Shown here: positions 43,771 through 52,683 of the stretch, in pieces
Layout of the letters: each line of letters opens with the position of its first letter
How positions within the stretch are numbered: the stretch's first letter is position 1
NCBI GenBank assembly: GCA_028285755.1
Contig: JANQOQ010000008.1
Span: 753,399 to 817,398, forward strand
Direction: 5' to 3'
Origin: Puniceicoccaceae bacterium
Lineage (GTDB): Bacteria; Verrucomicrobiota; Verrucomicrobiia; Opitutales; JAFGAQ01
DNA length: 64,000 bases
Translations under genes and position numbers: made by a program
Notes under the pieces: model-generated
The model's database searches: none
Seen by the model: the letters and a program-made list of their open reading frames with translations, nothing else
What the model was told of the DNA's origin: nothing

Positions 43771-45501
43771 ATGGGGGTATTCAGAAAAAAGCGCTTTTGG
43801 ATCATGCTTGCGTTAATCGCTGGGGGGTTGGTTATCTGGCGGCTAAGTATGTCTGGTATCATGCCGATTGAGGACATTACCGATCTCAAATTCATGGATT
43901 TGACCGAATGGCCGAAGTACCTGCTGTTGACCATTGTTTTTTTCGGCACCTTCGGTAGTGAAGACCTTGCCTGTATAACGGCCGGTATTTTGGTAGCCAA
44001 GGGGGGGCTGTCGTTTTACGAGGCCTGCATGGCATGTTTCGGTGGGATTTTTCTGGGAGATCTGGGTATATATTGGTTGGGGAGGCTCTTTGGCGAGCAT
44101 CTTCTGGATCGTGCACCTTTCCGCTGGTTCATATCGCGGAGCGCTGTACGTGCCAGTGAGCACTGGTATCAGCATCGGGGTGTCTGGGTGATTATTGCCA
44201 GTCGCTTCATGCCGGGGACACGCGTACCGATCTTCTTTGCATCCGGTGTATTGAAGGCGGATTCGCTGAAAGTGGCGCTTGTCCTAGGGATAGCAGGTAT
44301 CATGTGGGTGCCGCTATTGGTCAGCCTGGCATTTTTCTTTGGGGAGTCGATGCAGATGTGGTTTGAAGCGCACCAATATTGGGCCGTGGGCGGCGTGCTC
44401 ATGGTGATCGTGGCGAGCCTTTTCGTGATCAATGGGATCTTGCCACTATTCAGCTACCGGGGCCGCCGGTTGATGTATGGCCGCTGGAAACGATGGACAC
44501 GCTGGGAATTCTGGCCGGCGAAGATGGTGTATCCCCCGGTTGTTATGCACATTGTATATCTCGCATTTAAGTATCGCAGCTTCTCACTGCCAACACTCGC
44601 GAACCCGATGGAAAAAATGGGCGGGCTGATCAATGAATCCAAGATAGATATCCTGAGCCAGTTAAAGGATTCCGGTTTGCCGGTAGCCGATTTCAGCGAA
44701 ATCCGAGAGACGTTTTCCAAGCCAGCACGATTCAGGCTCGCGCGAAAGTTTGTGGATTCGAAGGGCGGATATCCGGTTGTTTTAAAACCCGAGCAAGGGG
44801 AACGCGGCAAAGGTGTGGTGATCGTTAAAAATGAAGTGGAGCTGCAATCAAACGTAGATAGCCAGTCTGGAAATCTGATCATCCAGGAATTTATCGATGG
44901 CAACGAGTATGGTGTGTTCTATGTTAAATTCCCCAATGAAAAGGAGGGGCGCATAACCTCACTTACCCACAAGAGCTACACCTATGTGACGGGAGACGGT
45001 ATTCATGATTTGGAACATTTGATTCTCGAGAATGAGCGGACCGTTTGCTACGCAAAGAGACTATTTGAAGCGCATGAAGAGCGGTTGTATGATGTTCCGG
45101 AGAAAGGGGAACGTATCCAAATGGTGGAGTTGGGTACTCACTCGAGGGGCTGTCTTTTTCTGGATCGTAACGACCTGATTACCGAGGCTCTGCAAAAGAC
45201 GCTCAATGACTGGAATCAACGGGTAGAAGGTTTTGCCTTCGGGCGTTTTGATATTAAGGTGCCCAGTGAAGATGCCCTAAAGGGGGGTGAATCGATGCAG
45301 ATTCTTGAACTCAATCTCCTGACTTCAGAACCGACCCACATTTACGACCCGCGGCATAAACTGTCGTACGCGCGCGACTGTTTGAAAAGACATTGGGAAA
45401 TGGCATTTGAAATTGGAAAACAATATCGTCAGCTTGGCTATTCAGCCATTTCGAATATGAGTATTATAGGTGCGATATTGAATTATTACCTGAGTGAATG
45501 A
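43771..45501 (+). CDS. DedA-like membrane domain fused to an ATP-grasp domain
   Basis: 576 residues in two parts. Residues 1-225 form a DedA/VTT-type membrane domain: helices near 9-30, 50-75, 80-102, 137-160, 166-190 and 204-226, with GTFGSEDLA, GGIFLGDLGIYWLG and the diagnostic ASRFMPGTRVP (143-153). A basic hinge (229-245) follows. Residues about 290-540 form an ATP-grasp ligase: YPVVLKPEQGERGKGVVIV (334-352, nucleotide Lys and Gly loop), IIQEFIDGNEYGVFYV (370-385), FGRFDIKV with D494, and ILELN with E513 and N515 as metal ligands. DedA proteins recycle undecaprenyl phosphate or flip phospholipids; ATP-grasp enzymes join a carboxylate to an amine or thiol. The gene sits mid-operon and overlaps the next by 4 bases. 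Confidence 0.88.
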   Translation: MGVFRKKRFWIMLALIAGGLVIWRLSMSGIMPIEDITDLKFMDLTEWPKYLLLTIVFFGTFGSEDLACITAGILVAKGGLSFYEACMACFGGIFLGDLGIYWLGRLFGEHLLDRAPFRWFISRSAVRASEHWYQHRGVWVIIASRFMPGTRVPIFFASGVLKADSLKVALVLGIAGIMWVPLLVSLAFFFGESMQMWFEAHQYWAVGGVLMVIVASLFVINGILPLFSYRGRRLMYGRWKRWTRWEFWPAKMVYPPVVMHIVYLAFKYRSFSLPTLANPMEKMGGLINESKIDILSQLKDSGLPVADFSEIRETFSKPARFRLARKFVDSKGGYPVVLKPEQGERGKGVVIVKNEVELQSNVDSQSGNLIIQEFIDGNEYGVFYVKFPNEKEGRITSLTHKSYTYVTGDGIHDLEHLILENERTVCYAKRLFEAHEERLYDVPEKGERIQMVELGTHSRGCLFLDRNDLITEALQKTLNDWNQRVEGFAFGRFDIKVPSEDALKGGESMQILELNLLTSEPTHIYDPRHKLSYARDCLKRHWEMAFEIGKQYRQLGYSAISNMSIIGAILNYYLSE

Positions 45502-45965
45502 TGGGGGAATTGAAGCAGTTGGAGTATGTGTTGATGTATGACGGCGATTGCCTGTTTTGCAACGCGTCCGTACGCAGCATCGTCAGGCGGCTCAAAAAAA
45601 CTCGAATGGCCATTATACCGCTTCAATCGGCCACTGCAAAAAAACTGCTCGATGAACGCTTTAAGGGTCAACCCGTTCCTGACTCGAACATACTGCTCAC
45701 CCGGGATCAAACGTTTGTGAAAAGCACCGGTTCTCTAAAACTATTTAAACATTTTGCATGGTACTGGCAGCCGTTTCGTATTTTTGAGTGGATTCCGAGG
45801 GCTTTCAGAGATTGGGTGTATGATCTGATTGCGACCAATCGGCACCGTTTAGCCAAAAAGAATATGTGCATGCTCAACCCTCAGGATAACCGGGATACTG
45901 TCGAGATCTTTGATGAGCGAGAAGCGGTCATAGAAACGGTTTATCGTGCATTTACATCGAAATGA
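45498..45965 (+). CDS. DCC1-like thiol-disulfide oxidoreductase
   Basis: 155 residues. MYDGDCLFCNASVRSIVRRL near the N terminus holds C18-L-F-C21, the DxxCxxC signature that names the DCC (DUF393) family, a thioredoxin-like group. It has no signal peptide or clear membrane helix. It overlaps both neighbours by 4 bases, so translation is coupled with the fusion protein upstream and the membrane protease downstream. Confidence 0.88.
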   Translation: MMGELKQLEYVLMYDGDCLFCNASVRSIVRRLKKTRMAIIPLQSATAKKLLDERFKGQPVPDSNILLTRDQTFVKSTGSLKLFKHFAWYWQPFRIFEWIPRAFRDWVYDLIATNRHRLAKKNMCMLNPQDNRDTVEIFDEREAVIETVYRAFTSK

Positions 45966-46801
45966 GTGATTTTGAACATACTTCCACGGGGGTGCTGGCC
46001 CTGGTTTTGATGGGGCTGATTTTCGGGGGCAGCATCGTTATCTGGATTAAAAACCGGCCGCTTTGGTTGAAGGGGCAATCCCTGCACCTGATGCCTCTGG
46101 ACCTGCGCTTCCTGGATTTTTCAATAATTGTTTGGGCAGTTGTGATGATCTACAGCCTGCTGCTATTGTTGCTTCCGGGTTGGCTTAACATAACGGAGGC
46201 TGACTTCGAGGGTGGTATCAGTGCTCCGGTGATGATTTTTCAGATCACCCTGCAATTATCGGTCTTTGCGACGCTGGTCGCTTTCCGTACCTTTGCAAAA
46301 TCCACCTATCATGATATATTCGGGCCCTACAGTGGAGGCTGGTCGCACTCCATCAAGCTCGCTGTGCTGCGCTTGGTTCAGTTTTGGCCTGTCATTTGGC
46401 TTGGCAATGCTGCCAGTTATTGGCTCTTTGACCTCTTTGGGATCGATGCGGATTTGCAGCAGGCGATAGAATTGATCTACGCAATCGAAAGCCCCTACGT
46501 GTTCTTTGCGGCAATCGCATCTGCTGCATTAGTGGCCCCTTTCGTGGAGGAGTTACTGTTTCGCGGAGTTATTTATCGCTACCTGAAACGAAAAATGGTG
46601 ATTACGCACGCCATCGTACTTTCCTCGATAATATTTTCCCTGCTACACCTACACCCGCTTTCGTTTTTTGCGATTTTCCTGCTCGGGATAATCCTGGCAC
46701 TCGTATACGAGGAAGCTCAGGATATACGAGCACCCATTATCATGCACTTATTGCACAATACCTTTACCGTAATTCTGATCGCATTCGATAAGCTACAATA
46801 G
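45962..46801 (+). CDS. CPBP/CAAX-type intramembrane metalloprotease
   Basis: 279 residues with about seven membrane helices. Motif 1 is E196-E197-LLFR201 (VEELLFRGVIYR); motif 2 includes FSLLHLHP (H229/H231), and MHLLHN (H262, H265) gives the final histidine. This matches the Abi/CPBP glutamic intramembrane protease family, which matures prenylated or small membrane peptides and sometimes bacteriocin-related products. It is the last gene of the operon, convergent with the RRM gene, with 4 bases between the stops. Confidence 0.88.
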   Translation: MSDFEHTSTGVLALVLMGLIFGGSIVIWIKNRPLWLKGQSLHLMPLDLRFLDFSIIVWAVVMIYSLLLLLLPGWLNITEADFEGGISAPVMIFQITLQLSVFATLVAFRTFAKSTYHDIFGPYSGGWSHSIKLAVLRLVQFWPVIWLGNAASYWLFDLFGIDADLQQAIELIYAIESPYVFFAAIASAALVAPFVEELLFRGVIYRYLKRKMVITHAIVLSSIIFSLLHLHPLSFFAIFLLGIILALVYEEAQDIRAPIIMHLLHNTFTVILIAFDKLQ

Positions 46802-46805
46802 CCTA

Positions 46806-47123
46806 TCAGTCATTATCCCAGCGCTTGCGTGGAGGCTTGCCGCCGCGATTTTGAAATTGCTTCTGAGGACGAGGATTATCGCTTTTGGGCCGCGCTTCAT
46901 TCACTTTTACGTTACGGCCGTTAATCGGGCTGCCATCAAGCCCTTCTATTGCACTTCTGCCTTCATCATCGTTTTCCATTTCGACAAAGGCGAAACCTTT
47001 TGATCGGCCGGAGTCCCGGTCCATGATGATCTTAGCACTTTTCACAGCACCATAGGCGCCGAAATGCTGCCTGAGCTCATCTTCTGTAGCATCATAGGAC
47101 AAATTGCCCACATATATATTCAT
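46806..47123 (-). CDS. RRM-type RNA-binding protein
   Basis: 105 residues. A single RNA recognition motif: RNP2 IYVGNL (3-8) and RNP1 KGFAFVEM (42-49), then GSPINGRNVKVNEARPK. A basic, Gly/Pro/Asn-rich tail (about 80-105) could strengthen RNA binding. Similar short proteins in cyanobacteria and Verrucomicrobiota are often cold-inducible. The 171-base region upstream contains GTTGTT/AACAAC and TTACC/GGTAA inverted repeats that could fold in the 5' leader. Confidence 0.93.
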   Translation of the reverse strand: MNIYVGNLSYDATEDELRQHFGAYGAVKSAKIIMDRDSGRSKGFAFVEMENDDEGRSAIEGLDGSPINGRNVKVNEARPKSDNPRPQKQFQNRGGKPPRKRWDND

Positions 47124-47294
47124 CTAGTATCCTTGTTAATGTGCTCTGTAGGAAGAGAACCATTAACCAACCAGGCACGGACATTAGCTAATAGTTGTTA
47201 CCAAACAACGGTAATTTGTTAAACTTTATAGAAACTAGCTTTATAATTTCATAAAGCAATAGTCTTTTTTAGGTAACGTTGATTCCGTTTCCTA

Positions 47295-49079
47295 TCAGGA
47301 ATTGGCATCTGCAGTCCTGTGATTTTCAAGGATTTCCTGTATGTCCTGCAACTTTATGGGCTTACTGATGTAGCCATTCATGCCCGCTTGTTGGCATGCC
47401 GTCCGGTCCTGACTGGTTGCATAGGCAGTAACGGCATATATGGGGATGTCGTTGCCATTTTCGCGGATAATCTCAGTTGCCTGCAGGCCGTCCATCTCCG
47501 GCATGTTTAAGTCCATAAGCACTAAATTAAAATCATGATCGGGCTGCATTAATAGACTTATGGCTGCCTTTCCATCATATACTACCGTGCTTTTAACGCC
47601 AAAGCGTTTCAGTATCGCCTGAAGGATGCGAATGTTTACGGGGTTATCCTCGGCTATGAGTACATGTGTGTCGTTAAACAAAGGGATCTCTGCCTCCGGA
47701 GATTTCGATAGGGTATCATCAATACCCGTTGTAGCTTCTTCATCCGCATCTGGAAATTCGGGGCCAAAACCTGCTTTCAGCGGTAGCACGATTTTGAATT
47801 CGCTGCCGACACCTAATACACTGTTTACCGTAACAGTACCACTCATGGCCTCAACGAGTTTTTTAACGATACTTAATCCGAGGCCGCTGCCCAGTACTTT
47901 GGGATCGGAAAGTTGTTTAATCTGGCGGAATGGTTCAAATATGAGCTCCTTGTCCTCATCTGCGATACCATGACCGGTGTCGACGATCATGAGTTCCAGG
48001 TTTTGGGAGCTTTCTTGCCAGTTTACCTTAAATTCAATGCTACCGACTTCAGTATACTTAATGGCATTGCTCAGTAGATTAAGGATTACCTGGCGCATTC
48101 TTACGGTGTCCCCGATCAGCCAAATCGGTAAGTTCTTGTAGGATTTGGTGTATTCCAATCCTTTGTTTTTTGCCGAAAACACAAAGCTCTGATAACATTC
48201 ATCCAAAAAGGGTTGAACCAGGAATGAGTGCGGCTCGATGAACAGGAGCTCTTGCTCGAGTTTATTAAAATCAAGTATATCCGATATCTGCGCTTCGAGG
48301 CCTTTGCCGCAGGCTTCGAGAGTCCGTATATGCTCTAATTCGGATGGTGGCATTTTCGTGCGATCGATAAGCTGAATCGAGCCTAGAATCCCATTGAGGG
48401 GGGTTCTTAGCTCATGGCTGACATTGGCCAGAAAATCTGATTTTACGACGTTGGCCTCACGTGCACTGCGCAGTAATTTGGCATTTCTACGTACTTCCGT
48501 GTACAATATGATTGAGTAAAAGAGTACTACCAGCACCAAGGATATCAGAATAAGATCATTGCGGCGGTAAGTTTCGATAAACCGAGAATGAAAATATCGG
48601 TAATTGCTCAGATTGAGTTGGGTAAAACTGTGATGAGGTTCAAAATACTTATCTCTAAGACTTCTTAAATCCTTTATAGTCTGTAGGACAGTTTCAGGAG
48701 TAGGTTCTAAAATACTTTGTTCGTTTGCTTCCAGGTATTCCCCCAAATCATCCGCGTAATTAAGTATTTCCGGTATATTGTCCTGCAGTAAAGGTCGATT
48801 ATAACCTTCGGTTAAAACGTCTACCCGCACCCATAGAAAATCCAGGGCTTTTTCAATTCTGCTCAACTTATCTTCTGAGGGTTCGGAAGCATATAGCAGC
48901 AGATACTCCAATAGTTTGGCTTGTTCATGTGCCAGGTGATCGACATGCCAGAAACGATCACTTCGCATTAAGACTTGTATATCCTTAAGCTCCTGGCGGG
49001 TGTTAAATAGAAAAGACAATAAAATAGCTCCGATGAGTATGCCACTTATAATCGATAGGATGGTGAATCGGTTACTCAT
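47295..49079 (-). CDS. Hybrid sensor histidine kinase with receiver domain
   Basis: 594 residues. Membrane helices at about 7-26 and 175-195 bracket a helical periplasmic sensor (about 30-172). HisKA has H222 (NVSHELRTPLNG), HATPase_c has NLLSNAIKY (334-342), DTGHG and GSGLGLSIVKKL (398-409). A receiver at about 471-585 has D478/E477 (IAEDN), D523 (VLMDLNMP), T551 and K573 (ISKPI). No Hpt domain is attached, so phosphotransfer may go to a separate protein. Its start overlaps by 4 bases the stop of the periplasmic protein gene upstream, which may be its sensory partner. Confidence 0.94.
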   Translation of the reverse strand: MSNRFTILSIISGILIGAILLSFLFNTRQELKDIQVLMRSDRFWHVDHLAHEQAKLLEYLLLYASEPSEDKLSRIEKALDFLWVRVDVLTEGYNRPLLQDNIPEILNYADDLGEYLEANEQSILEPTPETVLQTIKDLRSLRDKYFEPHHSFTQLNLSNYRYFHSRFIETYRRNDLILISLVLVVLFYSIILYTEVRRNAKLLRSAREANVVKSDFLANVSHELRTPLNGILGSIQLIDRTKMPPSELEHIRTLEACGKGLEAQISDILDFNKLEQELLFIEPHSFLVQPFLDECYQSFVFSAKNKGLEYTKSYKNLPIWLIGDTVRMRQVILNLLSNAIKYTEVGSIEFKVNWQESSQNLELMIVDTGHGIADEDKELIFEPFRQIKQLSDPKVLGSGLGLSIVKKLVEAMSGTVTVNSVLGVGSEFKIVLPLKAGFGPEFPDADEEATTGIDDTLSKSPEAEIPLFNDTHVLIAEDNPVNIRILQAILKRFGVKSTVVYDGKAAISLLMQPDHDFNLVLMDLNMPEMDGLQATEIIRENGNDIPIYAVTAYATSQDRTACQQAGMNGYISKPIKLQDIQEILENHRTADANS

Positions 49080-49552
49080 TTATTATAGGCGTTTACTTCA
49101 TAGAGCATCCATACTGCGACTTGATTATGGAATGCATCGTCGAGCTTGGGTCTTTGCGAATAAGGGAATAACAACCAAACAGGCCCTTTGTCTCTCAAGC
49201 GCATGAATTGGCCATTTTTTTTAAATGCCAGAAATGCGTCTGCATCCAATAAAAACCGGATATTCTCATGCACCTCAAAGCCATTCTCCGCTTTAAGATG
49301 AAGTGTGTCGTATTTATTTATAATTGAGCCCAATATGGACTTTAGTGGGATGGCCTTGTATTGATCCACAGCATTGGTCCAGGGAGTCATGGTACTCAGC
49401 GAAAAACTTTCAGGATGCACATCCAGCATCTTCTGCGAATACTTCTGCAGGGGTTCACCTTCCTCAAATATGGTAAGCACCACTTCATCAGTAATGGCCA
49501 AAGATACTGTTGAGAAACTTAGTGCTAGTATGAAAGTAATTAAATGACTCAT
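49076..49552 (-). CDS. Periplasmic protein with molybdopterin-domain-like fold
   Basis: 158 residues with a signal peptide (about 1-19). DVHPESFSLSTMTPWTNAVDQYKAIPLKSILGSI, then RFLLDADAFLAFKKNGQFMRLRDKGPVWLLFPYSQRP, resembles the core of the sulfite-oxidase-type oxidoreductase molybdopterin-binding domain (the GVPL-like and GPLW(L/I)xxP-like blocks). The domain is half the usual length and the cysteine that ligates molybdenum in true enzymes is not visible, so it is more likely a ligand or redox sensor than an enzyme. The 4-base overlap with the hybrid kinase supports a sensing role. Confidence 0.7.
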   Translation of the reverse strand: MSHLITFILALSFSTVSLAITDEVVLTIFEEGEPLQKYSQKMLDVHPESFSLSTMTPWTNAVDQYKAIPLKSILGSIINKYDTLHLKAENGFEVHENIRFLLDADAFLAFKKNGQFMRLRDKGPVWLLFPYSQRPKLDDAFHNQVAVWMLYEVNAYNK

Positions 49553-49823
49553 TCAAAAAATTGCGGAATATGAGTAATTTAACTGAGTAAGAATTTTCCG
49601 TGTCTGCCAATCTTTCACAACATCAATTAGAATAAGAGATTAGTCTATCAATTATTTTATTAATAATATATTTAATATGCGTTTATTTAGGGTTTCGAAT
49701 ATATGTGGCAAAATGATTGACGATTCACACAATCCGCTAACGCCACAAAATATTCAAAAAAGGTTTGGCTACAGGGATTTAATGATTTGACCAATGGCAT
49801 CTTCTTGGTATTCATACTGATAT

Positions 49824-50408
49824 ATGCTTAAGTATTTGAGGAGTTTATCTCTATTTTCGTTTCTTTTACTTCTCGTTTCCTGTGGTGGTGATAAAAGTGC
49901 AGTAGGTCCCAATCCTGAAGATACCGTATTGGTAAATACATCAGAAGTCAGGCCGGATTGGATTGATGAGCTGGATATCGATGAGCAGGCAACGGTGATT
50001 GCCGAATTGGTTGAAGAGGATTTAGAACCCCGATCCACGATTCTGAATATGGATGCCTCGGTGTGGGGTGATCTGGATGCCCCTAAAGCAACCGTTTATT
50101 TTGATCTGGACCAGGCAACGGTGCGTCCGGCAGACTTTCCGATATTGGATTCGGTGGCAAACACGCTTCTGGATAATCCGGAGATGCAGGTTCTGCTAAC
50201 CGGGTTTTGCGATTGGCGGGGAACTACCGATTACAATCTGGCACTCGGTGAAAAGCGTGCAAGCAATGTCATGGATTATCTGACACAGCTTGGTGTGAAC
50301 GGTGCAAATGTATCTATTCTTTCACGGGGTGATCTGGATGCAGTCGTTCAGGCAACGCCGGATCAAATGGCCCAGGACCGACGCGTTGAGATTATAATCA
50401 CGCAGTAA
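49824..50408 (+). CDS. OmpA-family (Pal-like) outer-membrane lipoprotein
   Basis: 194 residues. A lipoprotein signal (LLLLVSC, Cys20) is followed by an acidic linker and an OmpA C-terminal peptidoglycan-binding domain (about 85-194): VYFDLDQATVRP, LTGFCDWRGTTDYNLALGEKRASNV and QDRRVEIII. The size and layout match Pal, which ties the outer membrane to peptidoglycan with TolB. The tolB gene lies 12 kb away on the other strand, so it is not a normal tol-pal operon. The Asp and Arg that contact DAP are present. Confidence 0.88.
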   Translation: MLKYLRSLSLFSFLLLLVSCGGDKSAVGPNPEDTVLVNTSEVRPDWIDELDIDEQATVIAELVEEDLEPRSTILNMDASVWGDLDAPKATVYFDLDQATVRPADFPILDSVANTLLDNPEMQVLLTGFCDWRGTTDYNLALGEKRASNVMDYLTQLGVNGANVSILSRGDLDAVVQATPDQMAQDRRVEIIITQ

Positions 50409-50416
50409 TCTTTTGA

Positions 50417-51964
50417 CTAGTGCTTGAAGTGGCGCTTGCCGGTAAACACCATGGTCATCCGGTGCTCATTGGCGGCTTTGATAACTTCTTCATCCCGCAC
50501 TGAACCGCCCGTTTGAATACATGCCGTAGCACCCGCTTCGGCTGCAGCAATAAGTCCGTCTGGGAATGGGATCAACGCATCTGAAGCCATCGTGGAGCCT
50601 TGGAGGCTAAGGCCTGCATCTGCCGCCTTCCAAACAGCTACCTTGGATGAATCCACCCGGGACATCTGCCCGGCTCCAATACCCAGCGTGCGGGTGCCCT
50701 GGGTGTAAACGATCGCATTCGATTTTACGTGTTTCACCACTTTCCATCCAAAAAGCATTGAAGCCATTTCTTCATCACTGGGTTGCCGCTCGGTGACCAC
50801 TTCAAATTGCATGGGGTTGTCACTGCGGTAATCGGCATCTTGCACCAGATAACCCCCGGCAACGGAGCGTATGTCCTGAATGGCAGTTGCATCGGGCACC
50901 TGATTGGCCACGAGCAGGCGCAGGTTCTTCTTTTTTGAAAAAGCCTCGGTCGCCTCATCGGTAAAATTGGGGGCGATGATGATCTCGCACCATATCTGGC
51001 TGATACGTTCATAAAGCTCGCGGTCCACCGTGCGATTGACAATGATGATGCCGCCAAAAGGAGCCTGCTTATCCGTTTCGTAGGCAAGATCCCAGGCGGT
51101 CGGTAAGTCTTCCGCACTGGCAACACCACACGGATTGGTATGCTTCAGGATTGCCAGTGTCGGTTCCTGGAATTCTCCCATAAGATTGGCTGCCGCGCTG
51201 ATATCTAATATGTTGCAATAGCTGAGTTGCTTGCCTTGCAGTTGCTTGAATCGCTCAAAGAAATTGCCATAGAGCGCTGCCTGCTGGTGGGGATTTTCCC
51301 CGTAGCGCAGGATGCTGGCCCGTTGCGACGAAAGCTGAAAGTCCTCGGGATAGCCTGATAACTCTTCCAGATTGGGCTCCTCTCCTGATCCTTCCATGTA
51401 TTTCGCAATCAGCCCATCGTAGCGGGACGTATGGGCATAGACCTTTTGTGCCAGCCTGCGCCGCAGCGGAAGTGCATCGGATCCGGCACGCAAGGAATCG
51501 ATATACGATTCATAGTCATCCGGATCGACGATCACGGTGACATGCTTATGATTTTTAGCAGCAGCCCGAATCAAAGTGGGCCCGCCTATATCGATATTTT
51601 CGATGGCTTCAGTATCGGTTACACCTGGCTTTTGAATGGTTTGCTCAAAGGGGTATAGGTTAACCACTACCAAATCGATCATGGGAATGTCATGCTCCTC
51701 TGCGGACTGGGTATGCTCCGGCTTATCGCGGTCACAAAGGATACCGCCATGTATCTTAGGGTGTAGAGTTTTCAGACGCCCCTCCATCATTTCGGGGAAT
51801 CCGGTGTGCGCCTCCACGAGTGTGACGGCTATTCCCGCTTCCAGTAGGGCTTTAGCAGTACCGCCGGTTGACAGTATTCGGTAGCCAAATTCGTTTACGA
51901 GGGTATTGGCAAATTCAACAATACCGGCTTTATCGCTTACTGATATGAGCGCTAATTTTTCCAT
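50417..51964 (-). CDS. purH: Bifunctional AICAR transformylase / IMP cyclohydrolase
   Basis: 515 residues, normal length. Last two steps of purine synthesis. The N-terminal cyclohydrolase domain (about 1-190) starts [16 protein letters not shown] and has [15 protein letters not shown]. The transformylase domain has [27 protein letters not shown] (catalytic Lys-His) and EVVxxP-type end FTGKRHFKH. It converges with the OmpA-like gene with 8 bases between stops. The upstream gene on the opposite strand (DUF3016-like) starts 125 bases away. Confidence 0.97.
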   Translation of the reverse strand: MEKLALISVSDKAGIVEFANTLVNEFGYRILSTGGTAKALLEAGIAVTLVEAHTGFPEMMEGRLKTLHPKIHGGILCDRDKPEHTQSAEEHDIPMIDLVVVNLYPFEQTIQKPGVTDTEAIENIDIGGPTLIRAAAKNHKHVTVIVDPDDYESYIDSLRAGSDALPLRRRLAQKVYAHTSRYDGLIAKYMEGSGEEPNLEELSGYPEDFQLSSQRASILRYGENPHQQAALYGNFFERFKQLQGKQLSYCNILDISAAANLMGEFQEPTLAILKHTNPCGVASAEDLPTAWDLAYETDKQAPFGGIIIVNRTVDRELYERISQIWCEIIIAPNFTDEATEAFSKKKNLRLLVANQVPDATAIQDIRSVAGGYLVQDADYRSDNPMQFEVVTERQPSDEEMASMLFGWKVVKHVKSNAIVYTQGTRTLGIGAGQMSRVDSSKVAVWKAADAGLSLQGSTMASDALIPFPDGLIAAAEAGATACIQTGGSVRDEEVIKAANEHRMTMVFTGKRHFKH

Positions 51965-52088
51965 GGATCGAGTAGGTAATCTTAGAGTTTGGGCTTGTAT
52001 TCAGGTTAGAGTTCACGAAAATGAATCTAAAACGACGAGTAGAGCATATACTGTTATGTAAATCCAGTATAATTACAGGTAAGAAACT

Positions 52089-52604
52089 ATGAACAGGCTG
52101 ACAACAATTCTCACTTTACTACTCGCAACCACTTTCAGTGTGCACGGTGCACAATTTGAGGTTGAATGGGTGTCACCTGAAGATTTTCGGGACGCTCATT
52201 ATTACGACTATAACAGCAAAAAGAGCAGAAGCATCGTACTCAACGATCTGCAACGTTTCTTTGAGCGTCGTGCAAAGAGCACCCTTCCCGAAGGCGGCAT
52301 GCTCAAAATGAGTGTAACGCAATTGGACCTCGCAGGTGAGTTTGAACCCTGGTTGCGCCACAATCTGGACGATGTCCGTATCGTAAAGAGTATTTACCCG
52401 GCATTTATCGAGTTTGACTATCAGTATATGGATGCCAATGGTACTGTAATCGCCGAAGGCAATGAGCGTCTCAGGGATAACATCATCTATCCCAATGTGC
52501 GCGTTCGCTTTATGCGAAATTCGGAGAACTACCCATATATCAAATCACTCGTAATCGATTGGATGCGTGAGCTCGATAAAGAGGTGAGTCCTGACTCTGA
52601 GTAA
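52089..52604 (+). CDS. DUF3016-like exported protein
   Basis: 171 residues with a signal peptide (about 1-21, cleavage after HGA). The mature start FEVEWVSPEDFRDAHYYDYNSKKSR, with a pattern VxWxxPExFxD, matches DUF3016. The central block LKMSVTQLDLAGEFEPW and the end IVKSIYPAFIEFDYQYMD are also typical. The family is periplasmic with unknown function. It is followed by thiG after 79 bases in the same direction; the gap contains no recognisable TPP riboswitch. Confidence 0.82.
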   Translation: MNRLTTILTLLLATTFSVHGAQFEVEWVSPEDFRDAHYYDYNSKKSRSIVLNDLQRFFERRAKSTLPEGGMLKMSVTQLDLAGEFEPWLRHNLDDVRIVKSIYPAFIEFDYQYMDANGTVIAEGNERLRDNIIYPNVRVRFMRNSENYPYIKSLVIDWMRELDKEVSPDSE

Positions 52605-52683
52605 GGGCTCACTGTACTGAATTCGGCTGACTTTTCGCTGGAAAGTTTGACTTACCCTCAATCAATCCTGCAAATGGCTTAGC

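Noticed and set aside
52605-52683. TPP riboswitch upstream of thiG
   Set aside because: The gap is only 79 bases and the conserved CTGAGA and ACCTGA-type segments are not seen.
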